From JAKZRT01 sp965247915 (lineage in GTDB: Bacteria > Pseudomonadota > Alphaproteobacteria > Rhodobacterales > Rhodobacteraceae), in the NCBI GenBank assembly GCA_965247915.1, contig OZ252048.1, positions 2,418,001-2,482,000 on the forward strand: a stretch of DNA of 64,000 nucleotides, in the 5' to 3' direction. This document shows, piece by piece, positions 25,694 to 35,043 of the stretch. Numbering within the stretch: the first letter of the stretch is position 1; each line of letters opens with the position of its first letter. The notes under the pieces were generated by a model. That model was not told the origin of the DNA, did not search any database, and saw only the letters and a list, made by a program, of their open reading frames with translations. A program made the translations under genes and the position numbers.

Positions 25694-26512
25694 TTGGCAG
25701 CCATTGCCCTTCTTTGTGAAATCCTCGCTCAAAGAGCCAAGGCATCCGCCGAAACATACCGCCAGAGGCCCGGATACCAAGCGCTCCTGAGTAGTGGCTT
25801 GGTAAAGCAGACCGGCCTTATCCAGTCCACCCACTGCGCTGACTGCGACCAGTCGCATGACGCCGAGGTGATTTTTGAGGGCGGGCAATACGGCTATTTT
25901 TGTCCCCAGATCGGCTTCGTTCCGGTAGACCGCTCAAAGCTCATCGTGGCGACACCCGAACCGGAAAACATTGTACAAGGCTTAGCAGAAGCCTTTGGAT
26001 GTAAGCGGCGTAAGTCAACGCCGATCCATGGTCAGACTAGGCGTGTCGGTGCCGTGGAAACGCCCGTTAGCGATGCAACGATTTACCTCCACCCGTGCCT
26101 GCACTCCGCCGAAGTTTTGCAAGACCTCGAAACCGCTCTGAGGCGCGAGGTCAAATCGCCGTTCAGACTGATCCTTACAGCGGACGGATCGCTAATGGTC
26201 CCAAAAGCCAAAACCGTGCGCCTCGACGACGTGGTGGAGTTCGACCCCGTGTCAGGCGCAATGGTCCCGATAGCCGACGTGCGCGCCATTGTTGGCGCAC
26301 CACTGAAAAATTCCGGCGGGCGTCCAAATCAGTTTGGCGGCAAATTGGACAACATCATTCTGGCTCGCTCACAAAATTGCCAAGCCCTGTCTGGTCATAA
26401 CGAAGAGGCAAAGGCCATCCGCGACGTCTTTCGCGCGCAATTTCCCAACGAAAAGCCCCCGTCTTTGCCGACGATTAAGCGCTACCTGGCCAAAGCGCAG
26501 GGTGGTTCATAA
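25694..26512 (+). CDS. Unknown protein of the integration module, possible 5'-damaged gene
   Basis: 272 residues from a TTG at 25694. A CADCDQSHDAEV..GYFCPQIGF stretch near residues 47-70 resembles half of a zinc ribbon. The C-terminus (about 245-272) ends with a basic helix-rich segment TIKRYLAKAQ. The same frame is open upstream (25574-25690, including LLDRWKFIAPPPKDFDVVEAG) and broken only by TAA at 25691-25693, so the original gene probably began further up and was cut by the IS66 insertion and a nonsense change. It precedes two HTH genes and the recombinase, an order suggesting a control or directionality function. I do not recognise the family with certainty. Confidence 0.55.
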   Translation: MAAIALLCEILAQRAKASAETYRQRPGYQALLSSGLVKQTGLIQSTHCADCDQSHDAEVIFEGGQYGYFCPQIGFVPVDRSKLIVATPEPENIVQGLAEAFGCKRRKSTPIHGQTRRVGAVETPVSDATIYLHPCLHSAEVLQDLETALRREVKSPFRLILTADGSLMVPKAKTVRLDDVVEFDPVSGAMVPIADVRAIVGAPLKNSGGRPNQFGGKLDNIILARSQNCQALSGHNEEAKAIRDVFRAQFPNEKPPSLPTIKRYLAKAQGGS

Positions 26513-26593
26513 CTGGTTCAAAACGTCCGGTCTGTTTTGATCCACCCTCGATCCGTCATCGTGCGCTCATACCCAAACAAAGGAGTACGGGTC

Positions 26594-26809
26594 ATGACGG
26601 ACACAACTGAACTTTTGTCTCAGGCATTGCAGCTCATTGCGGTTTCACCAAGTGAAGCCGCGCGTCTGTGCAGTATTGGGCGCACAACGCTCTATGCTGC
26701 ACTTTCGTCGGGTCAATTGAAAAGTGTTAAGATCGGCACTCGGCGTCTTATCACAATCGACGCTCTTCGCGCATGGCTACACAAGAACGAACAGGCGTTT
26801 GACGAGTGA
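26594..26809 (+). CDS. Excisionase-type HTH protein
   Basis: A 71-residue DNA-binding protein of the MerR/Xis-like HTH_17 type: VSPSEAARLCSIGRTTLYAALSSG, SVKIGTRRLITIDALRAWL. The start ATG at 26594 is chosen because a good ribosome site (AAAGGAG) lies eight bases upstream. Its small size, position and order before a tyrosine recombinase suggest a recombination directionality factor. Confidence 0.8.
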   Translation: MTDTTELLSQALQLIAVSPSEAARLCSIGRTTLYAALSSGQLKSVKIGTRRLITIDALRAWLHKNEQAFDE

Positions 26810-26819
26810 GGGGCGCGGC

Positions 26820-27245
26820 ATGCCGAAACAAGCGCGCCTGAGCAGGATCAAATCCTTGCAGTGTTACACCATCGACGAGGCGGCGGAAATCACCGGCGTC
26901 TCACCTCGCACGGTCCGCAATTGGGCAAAGAACGGATTACAGCTCATGGATCATGCTCGGCCCGTTCTCATTCGTGGCGATGACCTGCGCACCTACCTCA
27001 AAGCACAACGTGAAACCAGAAAGGTGAAGACGGGCCTCGACCAGTTTTACTGTTGCCGCTGTGGCCAAGCGCGCAAAGCGGCTGCGGACTATGTTGAATG
27101 CGTCATCATCGGAAAGCGGGCCACGCTGTCCGGCTTCTGCGCCACCTGCGAAACCGTGGTTTCCAAGCCGATAGCTGAGGCGCGAATCTCCGAGTTTGCC
27201 CGAATACTGGACCTCACAATCACGCGGCCAGAGGCGACATTATAG
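26820..27245 (+). CDS. HTH protein with C-terminal zinc-ribbon-like motif
   Basis: About 141 residues from the ATG at 26820. Residues ~15-60 form an HTH_17/MerR-type domain (YTIDEAAEITGVSPRTVRNWAKNG) with the wing RPVLIRGDDLRTYLKAQ. Residues ~78-112 have CCRCGQARKAAADY and FCATCETV, a CxxC...CxxC pair that could bind zinc. It follows the excisionase-like gene by 10 bp and precedes the recombinase by ~90 bp. The architecture suggests a DNA-binding accessory factor of an integrative element; its exact role is unknown. Confidence 0.7.
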   Translation: MPKQARLSRIKSLQCYTIDEAAEITGVSPRTVRNWAKNGLQLMDHARPVLIRGDDLRTYLKAQRETRKVKTGLDQFYCCRCGQARKAAADYVECVIIGKRATLSGFCATCETVVSKPIAEARISEFARILDLTITRPEATL

Positions 27246-28293
27246 AGGTGGACACGCGCCCCCTTGTTTTTCCACTCCGGGACAGAAGCGCCTGATCCGC
27301 AAATACTCCCCCAAATCGTAGCAGCTCGGAGGCAAAAATGAGCAAGCGACCCAACGAGAAAAATGAGCGGATCAAGCGTCGATTTCTGGAGTATCGCAAA
27401 TATGCACGCCAGCTCTCGGACAAATCCCTCGACCGAGAAATCGCCGCCCTGGAGCGGTTTGACATTTGAAATGGACGCAAGGATTTCGCGCAGTTTCACA
27501 TCGAACAGGCCATGGGATTCCGCACGCATCTTGAGCAGGCCAAAAGTGCCACGGGCAAGCCGCTGGGCAAATCCACCACCCGCGCCATTCTGGCGACCCT
27601 GCGCGAGTTTGTTCTGTGGCTGTCTCAGCAAGAGGGCTTTCGGAGCCGAATCAAAGCCGCCGATGCCGATTACTTCAACCTGTCCCGCCGCGACGAGGCC
27701 GAAGCCCGTGCCGCCCCGCCACGACCGGCCCCAAGCGTGAACCAAGCCAAACGCGCGCTGGCCATGATGCCCGACCAATCGCCGCGCGAGATGCGCGACA
27801 AGACGGTGTTCGCGCTCTTGTGCCTGACAGGTATCCGGGTTGCGGCGCTCGTCTCACTGCGGATCAAACACGTCAATCTCGCCGAGAAATCAGTTACTCA
27901 GTTACACAGAACCCGCGCGAGGTGGCGACCAAATTTGGCAAGAGCATCGACACCTTTTTTGCCCACGTCTTCGAAGATGCGGAATTGGTGCTGCGCGCGT
28001 GGATTACCCACCTTGACGAGGTTGCTCTCTACGGTCACGACGACCCACTATTCCCGTCAACCGCCGTGTCTGCGCAGTCCAACGCAGGGTTCGCTGCCAA
28101 TGGCTTCACTCGACGCCCTTGGAAAAGTACCGAACCCGTGCGCAAAATCGTGAACGCTGCATTCGAGACGGCAGGCCTACCCAACTACGGACCGCACGCC
28201 TTCCGGCATATGCTGGCCCGCCACGCGGTAAATACGTCGTAAGCATCAACGGAACCCCCTCTTGGTTTGATGTGACCTGTCATAAGACAAGCA

Positions 28294-29124
28294 TTACCGC
28301 TGTTTCATGTGCTTTTTGATGCGCCGCACTATTTTTGAAGCTTTGGGGTCTTCCAGTTCGGTGAGCTCGTTAATGATGAGATCATGGAAGCGGGTGTTTT
28401 CCAGCGCAAAGCGACCGGTTATGACGATGATTTCCTCATCGGCTATGGCGAACAGCGCCTGAAGTATCTGACTGGTCGGGTTTTTACGGAGCTCCCCTAG
28501 CAATCCGGCTTTTGCGACGGGAAGGCCCATGTTTCCCGCCGTGATCAAAGCGGCGCACCGTACTGAAGGCTCTGGATCAGAGAGCCCTGTTTCCAAAATG
28601 TTCAGCGACGGATTTGCCGTTTGTATCAGAGTGAATGCCAGCGCCCGTACGAGGGGCGCTTCATGTTCCAGCCATGGCGTGATGTAGCGTAGTGGCAGGT
28701 TTAGCTTTGCAGTTGTAGCGGCGTGTAGCGCGACCGGCAGCAAGCTATCGGGCAGCGGAGGCCCGGCAAGGATCTTTCGGATTTCAGTTTGTGCAGCGAG
28801 AGTTCCGATTTCTCCCAGAGTTTGCAAGGCAAGTCGCTGCTCGGGCAAAGGGCTTATGATCCCAAAGCCTTTGAACCGGTTCCAGAGGGCCACGAGCCCG
28901 GGGACCGCTTCATCTCCCAAGTCCCGTTCGACAATCTGGGTGCAGAGGGTGTGGATATTGGATAGATTTGCCTTGGGTATCTGCTCAATGAGCTTCTGGT
29001 CATCAAGGTCTTTTGGGTCAACCTCGGCGCTGCTCGGCGCGATAGTGCTGCACCCGGTCCCACGCTCCCCAAACAAATCCCACTGTTCGGGCGGATTTTG
29101 AAGGGAAGCAGGCCGACCTGTCAT
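28294..29124 (-). CDS. HEAT-repeat-like passenger protein of IS66 (copy B)
   Basis: The 276-residue protein is the same as the one at 18774-19604: polar N-terminus, about five degenerate helix pairs, basic C-terminal tail. It is coupled by ATGA to tnpC. That a second copy keeps a full-length frame argues that the gene is a stable part of the element and not a captured fragment. Confidence 0.8.
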   Translation of the reverse strand: MTGRPASLQNPPEQWDLFGERGTGCSTIAPSSAEVDPKDLDDQKLIEQIPKANLSNIHTLCTQIVERDLGDEAVPGLVALWNRFKGFGIISPLPEQRLALQTLGEIGTLAAQTEIRKILAGPPLPDSLLPVALHAATTAKLNLPLRYITPWLEHEAPLVRALAFTLIQTANPSLNILETGLSDPEPSVRCAALITAGNMGLPVAKAGLLGELRKNPTSQILQALFAIADEEIIVITGRFALENTRFHDLIINELTELEDPKASKIVRRIKKHMKQR

Positions 29125-30779
29125 GCAGCCGCGGCTTTCTGCTCATCGAGCATCGCCTGATAGGTCCACGGCAACAGCTCGTTGATGCGTTTGACGGGAT
29201 GGTCCTGAATGCGCTCAAGCACCCAAGCAAGCCAGGCTTCAGGATTGACGTTATTCATCTTGCAGGTCTCGATCAGCGTATAGGCAATGGCAGCGGCGTC
29301 TCCACCTGCCTCAGACCCCATGAATAGGTAATTTTTCCGGCCTAGAGTCACCGGACGAACCGCCCGCTCGGCTGTGTTGTTGTCCAGATCCAAAACGCCG
29401 TGATCCAGATAGGGCCGCGCCTTGGGCAGCCGGGTGAGCGCATATTTGATCGCCTTGGCCAGCGGCGTCTTGCCGGAGATTTTGTTCAGTTGGGCCCTCA
29501 GCCATGTCTCCAGATCATCAAAGATCGGCTTGGCGTATTCCTGTCGTAGGGCCACGCGCTGCCGGGGCGATTTAAACCGGGCGCGTTTCTCGACCTCATA
29601 AAGCTCGGCAATGCGCTCGATGGCTTCCCGGGCTGTGGCCGATTTAGTGCTTTCATACACCTTCGTAAACTCGCGGCGGACATGCGCCATACAGGCCATC
29701 TCCGTTACCCGCCCCGTGCGATAAGCGTCATTATACCCTGCATAGGCATCCGCATGGGCAAAGCCCGTATAGGTTTCCAGATGTTTGCTGGGATGCTCCG
29801 CCCCCCGGCTGGTGGAGAACTGATACCAGGCAGCGGGTGGTGAGGTGCTGCCCCAAGGCTTCTCATCTCTGGCATAGACCCACAGCCGCGCGGTCTTGGG
29901 TTTGTTGCGCCCTTTGCCTTGGCCCTTTTGCAGCAGCTTGACCGTGGTGTCGTCCATAAAGATGGCTTGCGCGGCAAACACATGATCGCGAATGGCATCG
30001 GACAGTCGTTCCAGTAGCTTTGTGGATTTACCCACCCAGGAGGCCAGAAGCGATCCGCTCAGATCAATGCCCTGGTTCTCAAACATCTGGCTTTGGCGGT
30101 ACAGCGGCAAGTGATAGCCGTATTTGCAGCACAAGATATGTGCCATCAACGCGGGGCCAACAAAGCTCTTGGGAATGGGGCGGCTTGGCATCTCGGCTTG
30201 CGTGACTTTCTCGCAGCAGGTGCAGGCCAGACGTGGGCGGATGATTTGATTGACGATATAGTGGCCCGGCACATATTCCAGCTCATCCATAACGTCAGCG
30301 CCCAGCTCTCTGAAGCTGCCGCCACAATCTGTGCAGGCGTCACTGGGCATGATCCGCTTTTGCACGCGCTTGAGATCTTTGGGGAAAGGCTTGCGCACAC
30401 GCGGGCTACGCGGAGGTTTGGCTTCTGCGTCAGAGGCATCCTCATCTGCGGCCGCCGCCTGTTCAATCTCATGCTCTTCAAGGATCAGCTCCAGCGCCAG
30501 TTGCGCGCTGCTTTCCGAGCGGGATCCAAAGCGGTGCTTTTTATGACCGTCCAACTGCATCCGCAGATCCGCGATGATGGTGTCGCGGCTCTGGAGAGCA
30601 TTGGAAAAAGCCGCGCGTTCCTCAGTCAGTGTCGCTCGCGTTGCTTCCATCTCTGACTTGAGGCGCTTTTGCGCTGCCGCATGGGTCAGGTTCAACCCCA
30701 GCATATCCGCCGACTGCGCGGCGATATAAGCCTGCACATCAGGGGGCAAATCAGCCAGATTTGGAAGAGCCTTAGTCAT
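29121..30779 (-). CDS. tnpC: IS66 transposase TnpC (copy B)
   Basis: 552 residues, same protein as the tnpC of copy A, with intact coiled coil, zinc-binding cysteines (CTDCGG, CTCCEK) and DDE residues (MDDTTVKLL, HADAYAGYN, NNTAERAVRP). Overlaps the HEAT gene by four bases. Confidence 0.96.
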   Translation of the reverse strand: MTKALPNLADLPPDVQAYIAAQSADMLGLNLTHAAAQKRLKSEMEATRATLTEERAAFSNALQSRDTIIADLRMQLDGHKKHRFGSRSESSAQLALELILEEHEIEQAAAADEDASDAEAKPPRSPRVRKPFPKDLKRVQKRIMPSDACTDCGGSFRELGADVMDELEYVPGHYIVNQIIRPRLACTCCEKVTQAEMPSRPIPKSFVGPALMAHILCCKYGYHLPLYRQSQMFENQGIDLSGSLLASWVGKSTKLLERLSDAIRDHVFAAQAIFMDDTTVKLLQKGQGKGRNKPKTARLWVYARDEKPWGSTSPPAAWYQFSTSRGAEHPSKHLETYTGFAHADAYAGYNDAYRTGRVTEMACMAHVRREFTKVYESTKSATAREAIERIAELYEVEKRARFKSPRQRVALRQEYAKPIFDDLETWLRAQLNKISGKTPLAKAIKYALTRLPKARPYLDHGVLDLDNNTAERAVRPVTLGRKNYLFMGSEAGGDAAAIAYTLIETCKMNNVNPEAWLAWVLERIQDHPVKRINELLPWTYQAMLDEQKAAAA

Positions 30780-30849
30780 GGCGTTTTATAACAAAATCAG
30801 GGGGCCTTGTGAATCCCTGAATAGCCTATAGTCCCATAAAACATGGCCG

Positions 30850-31197
30850 CTACCCGACCATACTTGGCCGCCATGTCTTCTTGAGGATACGCCAGTCTAT
30901 GCCTTCCAGCAGCATGGCAAGCTGCGCGCGGCTCAGGCTGATTTTACCTTCTTTGGCCGAGGGCCACACGAAGCGACCCCGCTCAAGACGCTTGGTGAAC
31001 AGGCAGGCCCCTTGTCCATCCCACCAAATTATCTTGATCTGATCACCCCGCCGTCCGCGAAACAAAAACAGATGACCCGAATAGGGATCACCTGCCAGAA
31101 CCTGCTCCGTCTGCGCCGCCAGCCCGTTAAAGCCTCGCCGCATATCCGTCACGCCTGCCGCCAGCCAGATCTTCGCATCCGCTAAAAAGGGGATCAT
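30850..31197 (-). CDS. tnpB: IS66 Orf2-like protein TnpB (copy B)
   Basis: 115 residues, same as the copy A protein, with VTDMRRGFNGLA and FRGRRGDQIKIIWWDGQG. Overlaps the tnpA stop; intact. Confidence 0.95.
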   Translation of the reverse strand: MIPFLADAKIWLAAGVTDMRRGFNGLAAQTEQVLAGDPYSGHLFLFRGRRGDQIKIIWWDGQGACLFTKRLERGRFVWPSAKEGKISLSRAQLAMLLEGIDWRILKKTWRPSMVG

Positions 31198-31574
31198 GCT
31201 GCCAGACCTCGGGCCAGTTCCAAAACAAAGCCAGCATCAACATCGTCGCGGATGCTGATCCGACACCCGTTCTCCAGCGTGATCTCAATGCGGCCTTCAC
31301 AGGTGGTTTGAGATTGATCACGCCCGTTCCTGTCAGCCGCCACTTCGACGGCTGTAAAGCCAGGCTCCTCAGAGGCCGCGCTCTGATACCGTTCATCCTG
31401 TCGCCAAGCGTATATTCGATTGACCGGAACATTGTGGCGCTTGGATATCATCGGAGCGGTTGCCCCAACCGCGCGGCTCTCCGCAACCAACTGCGTTTTA
31501 AACACATCCGTGTATTTGGGCACGCGGCCCTCATTCTTCTCGCTCAACTCAAATCTCCCGTCACAAGCCACCAA
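31194..31574 (-). CDS. tnpA: IS66 accessory protein TnpA (copy B)
   Basis: 126 residues, same as the copy A protein, with HTH-like YTDVFKTQLVAESRA and the C-terminal IEITLENGCRISIRDD segment. Start codon uncertain for the same reason as in copy A. Confidence 0.88.
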   Translation of the reverse strand: MVACDGRFELSEKNEGRVPKYTDVFKTQLVAESRAVGATAPMISKRHNVPVNRIYAWRQDERYQSAASEEPGFTAVEVAADRNGRDQSQTTCEGRIEITLENGCRISIRDDVDAGFVLELARGLAA

Positions 31575-31910
31575 TCCGGTAGCCTCGCGCCAAAATGACA
31601 GGGCACATCAAACCAAAAAAGAGGGGGTTCCGTTGATGCTTACAATACGTCCACTTCCGTTGCAGAATTCGTCGCCAACTCACAAAACCTCGGCCACTCC
31701 GACATCCTCACCACCCTTCGCAGCTACGGCCAAATTAGTCGGGAACGTCAAAGAGAACTGGTCACAGGCAAATCGGGCGATGCGTGAAGCGTATAGGACA
31801 TGGTGAGCGCCCTATGGCGTCAAGCAGAAATCAAGCGTGGGAACAAATGTGGGAACGAATTAAAGGAATTCAGAAACTATCAATTAAAACAACAGCTAAG
31901 TTTCGATTGG

Positions 31911-32000
<90 letters not shown>

Positions 32001-32208
32001 GGGTCGGGGTGGCCTTACATCGGCGATTGTGATTCTGAAAGCCCGCGGCGCGCCGGTTGTGCTGGCCGTATTTTGCCGAAACCGCCTTCTTGGCTTTCCT
32101 ATTGCAGCCGGGGCCGTTATCGTCGCGAAAAATCATGCCCGCAGGATTTCGACAGCGGGTGCATAATGAACTGGGGCCGCAGGTTTTGCGGGCGATTAGG
32201 GGCTTGGG

Positions 32209-33255
32209 ATGGCAGTAATTCCCACACGTCGGTTGGGCCTGGTGGTGGCGTCGCTCGCCCTGCTTGGCGGGTGCGATGAACTTGCCAGCGGCAGCTTGTT
32301 TTCGGGTATTGGCGCTGGGGCCCCGTCCGGGGCGGCATCCGGAGCCCCCGAACGGGTCGCGGGCCAGGTGCGCGTGGTTGAAGCCGCTGATATTTTTGAC
32401 GTAACCGAAACCGGTCTTTGGGATGGCCGCCCGTCGCTGGGCCTGATCTGGGTGGCCTATCAGGGCGCGGACCCGACCAATGTGATCATCCGCAACCAAG
32501 AAAACGACCAGTTCGTTGTCGGTGCCCTGTACCGCCACGAACGCTTCTTCCCCGGCCCGCCGTTCCAGCTATCGTCTGATGCTGCCGCCGAACTGGGAAT
32601 TCTGGCCGGAGCGCCGACCCGGATCCGGGTCACCGCCCTGGTCGAAGAACGCATCGCCGCGCCCGAACCTGAACCCGAGCCCGAGACCGAGGCAGAGGCC
32701 CCGGCAGACATCGTGCCGGAAACCGAAACCGAGGCGCTGGAACTGCCCGATGCCGACATGGCCGACCCGATTGCGGCGGCCGCGGCTGCCATTGCCGCCG
32801 CCGATCCCGCAGGCGAAACGCCGGCCACGGATGAGGTTATCGCCGAACCCGAACCGGTGATCCCGCCGCGCCGGCCGACCATCGAGGGCCCGAACGCGCC
32901 GCTGCCGCGCCGTGTCGCCGCAACCGCCGTGCCCGAACCGACTGACGCCGAACCCGAAACGCTGGCGGTCTCCGAGCCGTTGGAAAATCCCATCCCGACA
33001 CCCAAACCCGCAGTCTCGTCGCTGGATCGGCCCTTCATTCAGGTCGGTATATTCAGCGTATTTGAAAACGCCCAAAGTGCCGCGCAAAGTTTGGCCGACA
33101 ATGGAATTATTCCCTTGGTCGAGGAACAACGGGTCGGCGGGCGCACCTTCTATCGCGTCGTCGTGGGCCCGGCGCGGGACATCATCGAACGGGCGACACT
33201 TTTGAGGCAGGTCCAGGATCAGGGCTTTGCCGACGCCTATTTCGTAAGCAACTGA
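32209..33255 (+). CDS. SPOR-domain lipoprotein
   Basis: A 348-residue probable lipoprotein. It has an N-terminal signal with lipobox LLGGC (Cys22) followed by Asp at +2, which in enterobacteria favours retention in the inner membrane. A long acidic Pro/Glu/Ala-rich linker (about residues 145-270, many PEPEPE-like runs) follows. The C-terminal SPOR domain (about 275-348) contains FIQVGIFSVFENAQSAAQ and YRVVVGPARD. SPOR domains bind denuded septal peptidoglycan glycans, so it likely acts in cell division or wall remodelling. It is first in a six-gene run, 16 bp before the D-Ala-D-Ala carboxypeptidase. Confidence 0.88.
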   Translation: MAVIPTRRLGLVVASLALLGGCDELASGSLFSGIGAGAPSGAASGAPERVAGQVRVVEAADIFDVTETGLWDGRPSLGLIWVAYQGADPTNVIIRNQENDQFVVGALYRHERFFPGPPFQLSSDAAAELGILAGAPTRIRVTALVEERIAAPEPEPEPETEAEAPADIVPETETEALELPDADMADPIAAAAAAIAAADPAGETPATDEVIAEPEPVIPPRRPTIEGPNAPLPRRVAATAVPEPTDAEPETLAVSEPLENPIPTPKPAVSSLDRPFIQVGIFSVFENAQSAAQSLADNGIIPLVEEQRVGGRTFYRVVVGPARDIIERATLLRQVQDQGFADAYFVSN

Positions 33256-33271
33256 GCGACGCAGGAGGCGA

Positions 33272-34423
33272 ATGATGTCATTTCATTTTCGTCTGTTAAC
33301 TGTTCTGGGGCTGCTTTGGGCCGGGCCGGGCTGGGCCGCCTACGAGACCACCGCAAGTTCGGCATTCGTCCTTGATGTTGGGACTGGCACAATCCTGCTC
33401 GAAAAGAACCCGGACCTGCCCCTGCCGCCAGCGTCGATGTCCAAGCTGATGACGCTCAACCTGCTCTTTGAGGCGTTGCGCGACGGGCGCGTGACCATGG
33501 ACACCGAGTTTGGCATCTCGAATAAAGCCCACACCATGGGCGGGTCCAAGATGTTTCTGCGCGATGGCGGGCGGGTTGCGGTCAAAGACCTGATCCCCGG
33601 CATCATCGTACAATCGGGCAATGACGCCTGCGTTGTGGTGGCCGAAGGGCTGGCCGGCACCGAAGACGCCTTTGCCCGGGTGATGAACCAGCGGGGTGCC
33701 GCGCTTGGCATGACCGGGTCGACCTTCGCCAATTCCAGCGGCTGGCCCGACCCGGTCCACCGGATGTCGTCGCGCGATCTGGCCTATCTCGGGGCGCGGC
33801 TGGTTACGGAATTTCCCGAATATTACGGCTATTTCAGCCAGCCCAGTTTTACTTGGGAAGGCATCACACAACGCAACCGCAACCCTCTCTTAGGTCTGGG
33901 GATCGGGGCCGATGGGCTGAAGACCGGCCATACCGAAAAGGCCGGATACGGCCTGGTCGGGTCCGCCGCCGTGGGCATGCGCCGGATCGTGTTCGTGCTC
34001 ACCGGGCTTGCCAGCGCCGCCGAGCGCGCGCGCGAGGCCGAAGCGATGGCCAACTGGGCCTTCCGGCAGTTCATCGAGAAAAAAGTGGCCGCGGCAGGCA
34101 CCGAGTTTGCCCGCGCGCCGGTTTGGATGGGTGAGGTGCAGGACGTCGGGCTGGTGGCCCCGGACGACGTGAAGGTGTTGCTGCCTGCGATTGTCCAAAA
34201 CGGTCTCATCGCCGAAGTGGTCTATCGCAGCCCGATCGAGGCACCCTTTGACAAGGGTCAGGCGCTGGCGAAGCTGGTGATCCACCGCGGCGAATTGCCC
34301 GACGAAGTGGTGCCGCTGGTCGCCGACCGGTCGGTGGCGCGCGGCGGATTTTTGCCCCGTTTGCGCGCCGCATCGCGCATTCTGATAGCGATGATAAGCG
34401 CCCAGATGGACCGGGTCTTTTGA
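33272..34423 (+). CDS. D-alanyl-D-alanine carboxypeptidase (PBP5/DacA-DacC family)
   Basis: A 383-residue low-molecular-weight penicillin-binding protein. The signal peptide ends near AGPGWA. The active-site SxxK is SMSK in PPASMSKLM (about residue 51), SxN is SGN in IIVQSGNDAC, and KTG lies in GLKTGHTEKAG. A C-terminal PBP5_C-type domain is followed by a short amphipathic end (ILIAMISAQMDRVF) that could anchor it to the inner membrane. It trims pentapeptide side chains of peptidoglycan in the periplasm. The start ATG has a strong AGGAGG site and the stop overlaps the tmk start. Confidence 0.93.
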   Translation: MMSFHFRLLTVLGLLWAGPGWAAYETTASSAFVLDVGTGTILLEKNPDLPLPPASMSKLMTLNLLFEALRDGRVTMDTEFGISNKAHTMGGSKMFLRDGGRVAVKDLIPGIIVQSGNDACVVVAEGLAGTEDAFARVMNQRGAALGMTGSTFANSSGWPDPVHRMSSRDLAYLGARLVTEFPEYYGYFSQPSFTWEGITQRNRNPLLGLGIGADGLKTGHTEKAGYGLVGSAAVGMRRIVFVLTGLASAAERAREAEAMANWAFRQFIEKKVAAAGTEFARAPVWMGEVQDVGLVAPDDVKVLLPAIVQNGLIAEVVYRSPIEAPFDKGQALAKLVIHRGELPDEVVPLVADRSVARGGFLPRLRAASRILIAMISAQMDRVF

Positions 34424-35043
34424 CACCTGGGTTTTTCCTGACATTCGAGGGCATCGACGGGTCGGGCAAGTCGACCCAGTCGCGCCGCCTTGCCGAGGCG
34501 CTTGGCGATGACGGCCGGTCCACCCTTCTGACCCGCGAACCCGGCGGGTCGTCGGGGGCCGAGGAAATTCGCCGCCTGCTGGTCGAGGGCGATCCGGGCC
34601 GCTGGTCGCCCGAGACCGAAATTCTGCTGTTCACCGCCGCGCGCCGCGACCATCTGGAACGCACCATCGACCCGGCGCTGGCCGAGGGCAAAGTGGTGAT
34701 CTGCGACCGCTTCGCCGATTCCACGCGCGTCTATCAGGGCGCCACCCGCGGCGATCTGCGCGCCATTGTCGACCGCCTGCACACCACCATGATCGGGCGC
34801 GAACCCGACCTGACCATCATCATCGACATGGACCCCGCCGCCGCCCTCACACGCGGTCTGGCCCGGCAAAGCGGCGAAGACCGGTTCGAAGACTTCGGTG
34901 CCGGTTTTCAAGGGCGGTTGCGGCAGGGATTTCTGGACCTGGCGGGCGAATTTCCCGGCCGCTGTGCGGTGATCGACGGCAATCGCGACGCGGGCGCGGT
35001 TGCGCTGGACGTCGCCAGACTGGCAAAAGACCGGTTGAAATGA
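34420..35043 (+). CDS. tmk: Thymidylate kinase
   Basis: A 207-residue enzyme that phosphorylates dTMP to dTDP. Walker A FEGIDGSGKST (residues ~9-19), the LTREPGGSSGAEEIR substrate motif, DRFADSTRVYQG (DRY/H-like) and the LID arginine region ARQSGEDRFE are visible. The start is a TTG at 34420 overlapping the previous stop (TTGA). Its stop overlaps holB by four bases. No lesion. Confidence 0.95.
   Translation: MTPGFFLTFEGIDGSGKSTQSRRLAEALGDDGRSTLLTREPGGSSGAEEIRRLLVEGDPGRWSPETEILLFTAARRDHLERTIDPALAEGKVVICDRFADSTRVYQGATRGDLRAIVDRLHTTMIGREPDLTIIIDMDPAAALTRGLARQSGEDRFEDFGAGFQGRLRQGFLDLAGEFPGRCAVIDGNRDAGAVALDVARLAKDRLK

Larger units (their letters stand above)
28239..31643 (-). mobile_element. IS66-family element with HEAT-repeat cargo, copy B (3,405 bp, inverted)
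   Basis: Same length, gene content and termini as copy A (16255-19659) but in opposite orientation. The 8-bp target duplication is AATACGTC (28231-28238, 31644-31651). It interrupts the recombinase gene near its catalytic C-terminus. Each copy has its own duplication, so both inserted independently. Confidence 0.95.
27338..31787 (+). pseudogene. Tyrosine recombinase (island integrase), broken three ways
   Basis: The start ATG at 27338 (GGAGGCAAAA upstream) gives MSKRPNEKNERIKRRFLEYR. An in-frame TGA at 27467-27469 stands where a Trp codon is likely (ERFDI-stop-NGRKDF). An 8-bp tandem duplication TCAGTTAC (27890-27905) then shifts the frame: removing one copy restores AEKSVTQNPREVATKFGK. Finally the IS66 copy B sits at 28239-31643; removal with one AATACGTC rejoins ARHAVNTS to TSVAEFVANSQNLG. 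The catalytic HAFRHMLARH, GHSDILT and Tyr in LRSYGQISR are all still recognisable. The gene points toward the 3' end of tRNA-Ser, as expected for a tRNA-targeting integrase. It is now non-functional. Confidence 0.9.

Noticed and set aside
16255..31643. A composite transposon bounded by the two inverted 3,405-bp IS66 copies
   Set aside because: Each copy has its own distinct 8-bp target duplication (AATAAACA and AATACGTC) and sits inside a different gene, so they inserted separately.
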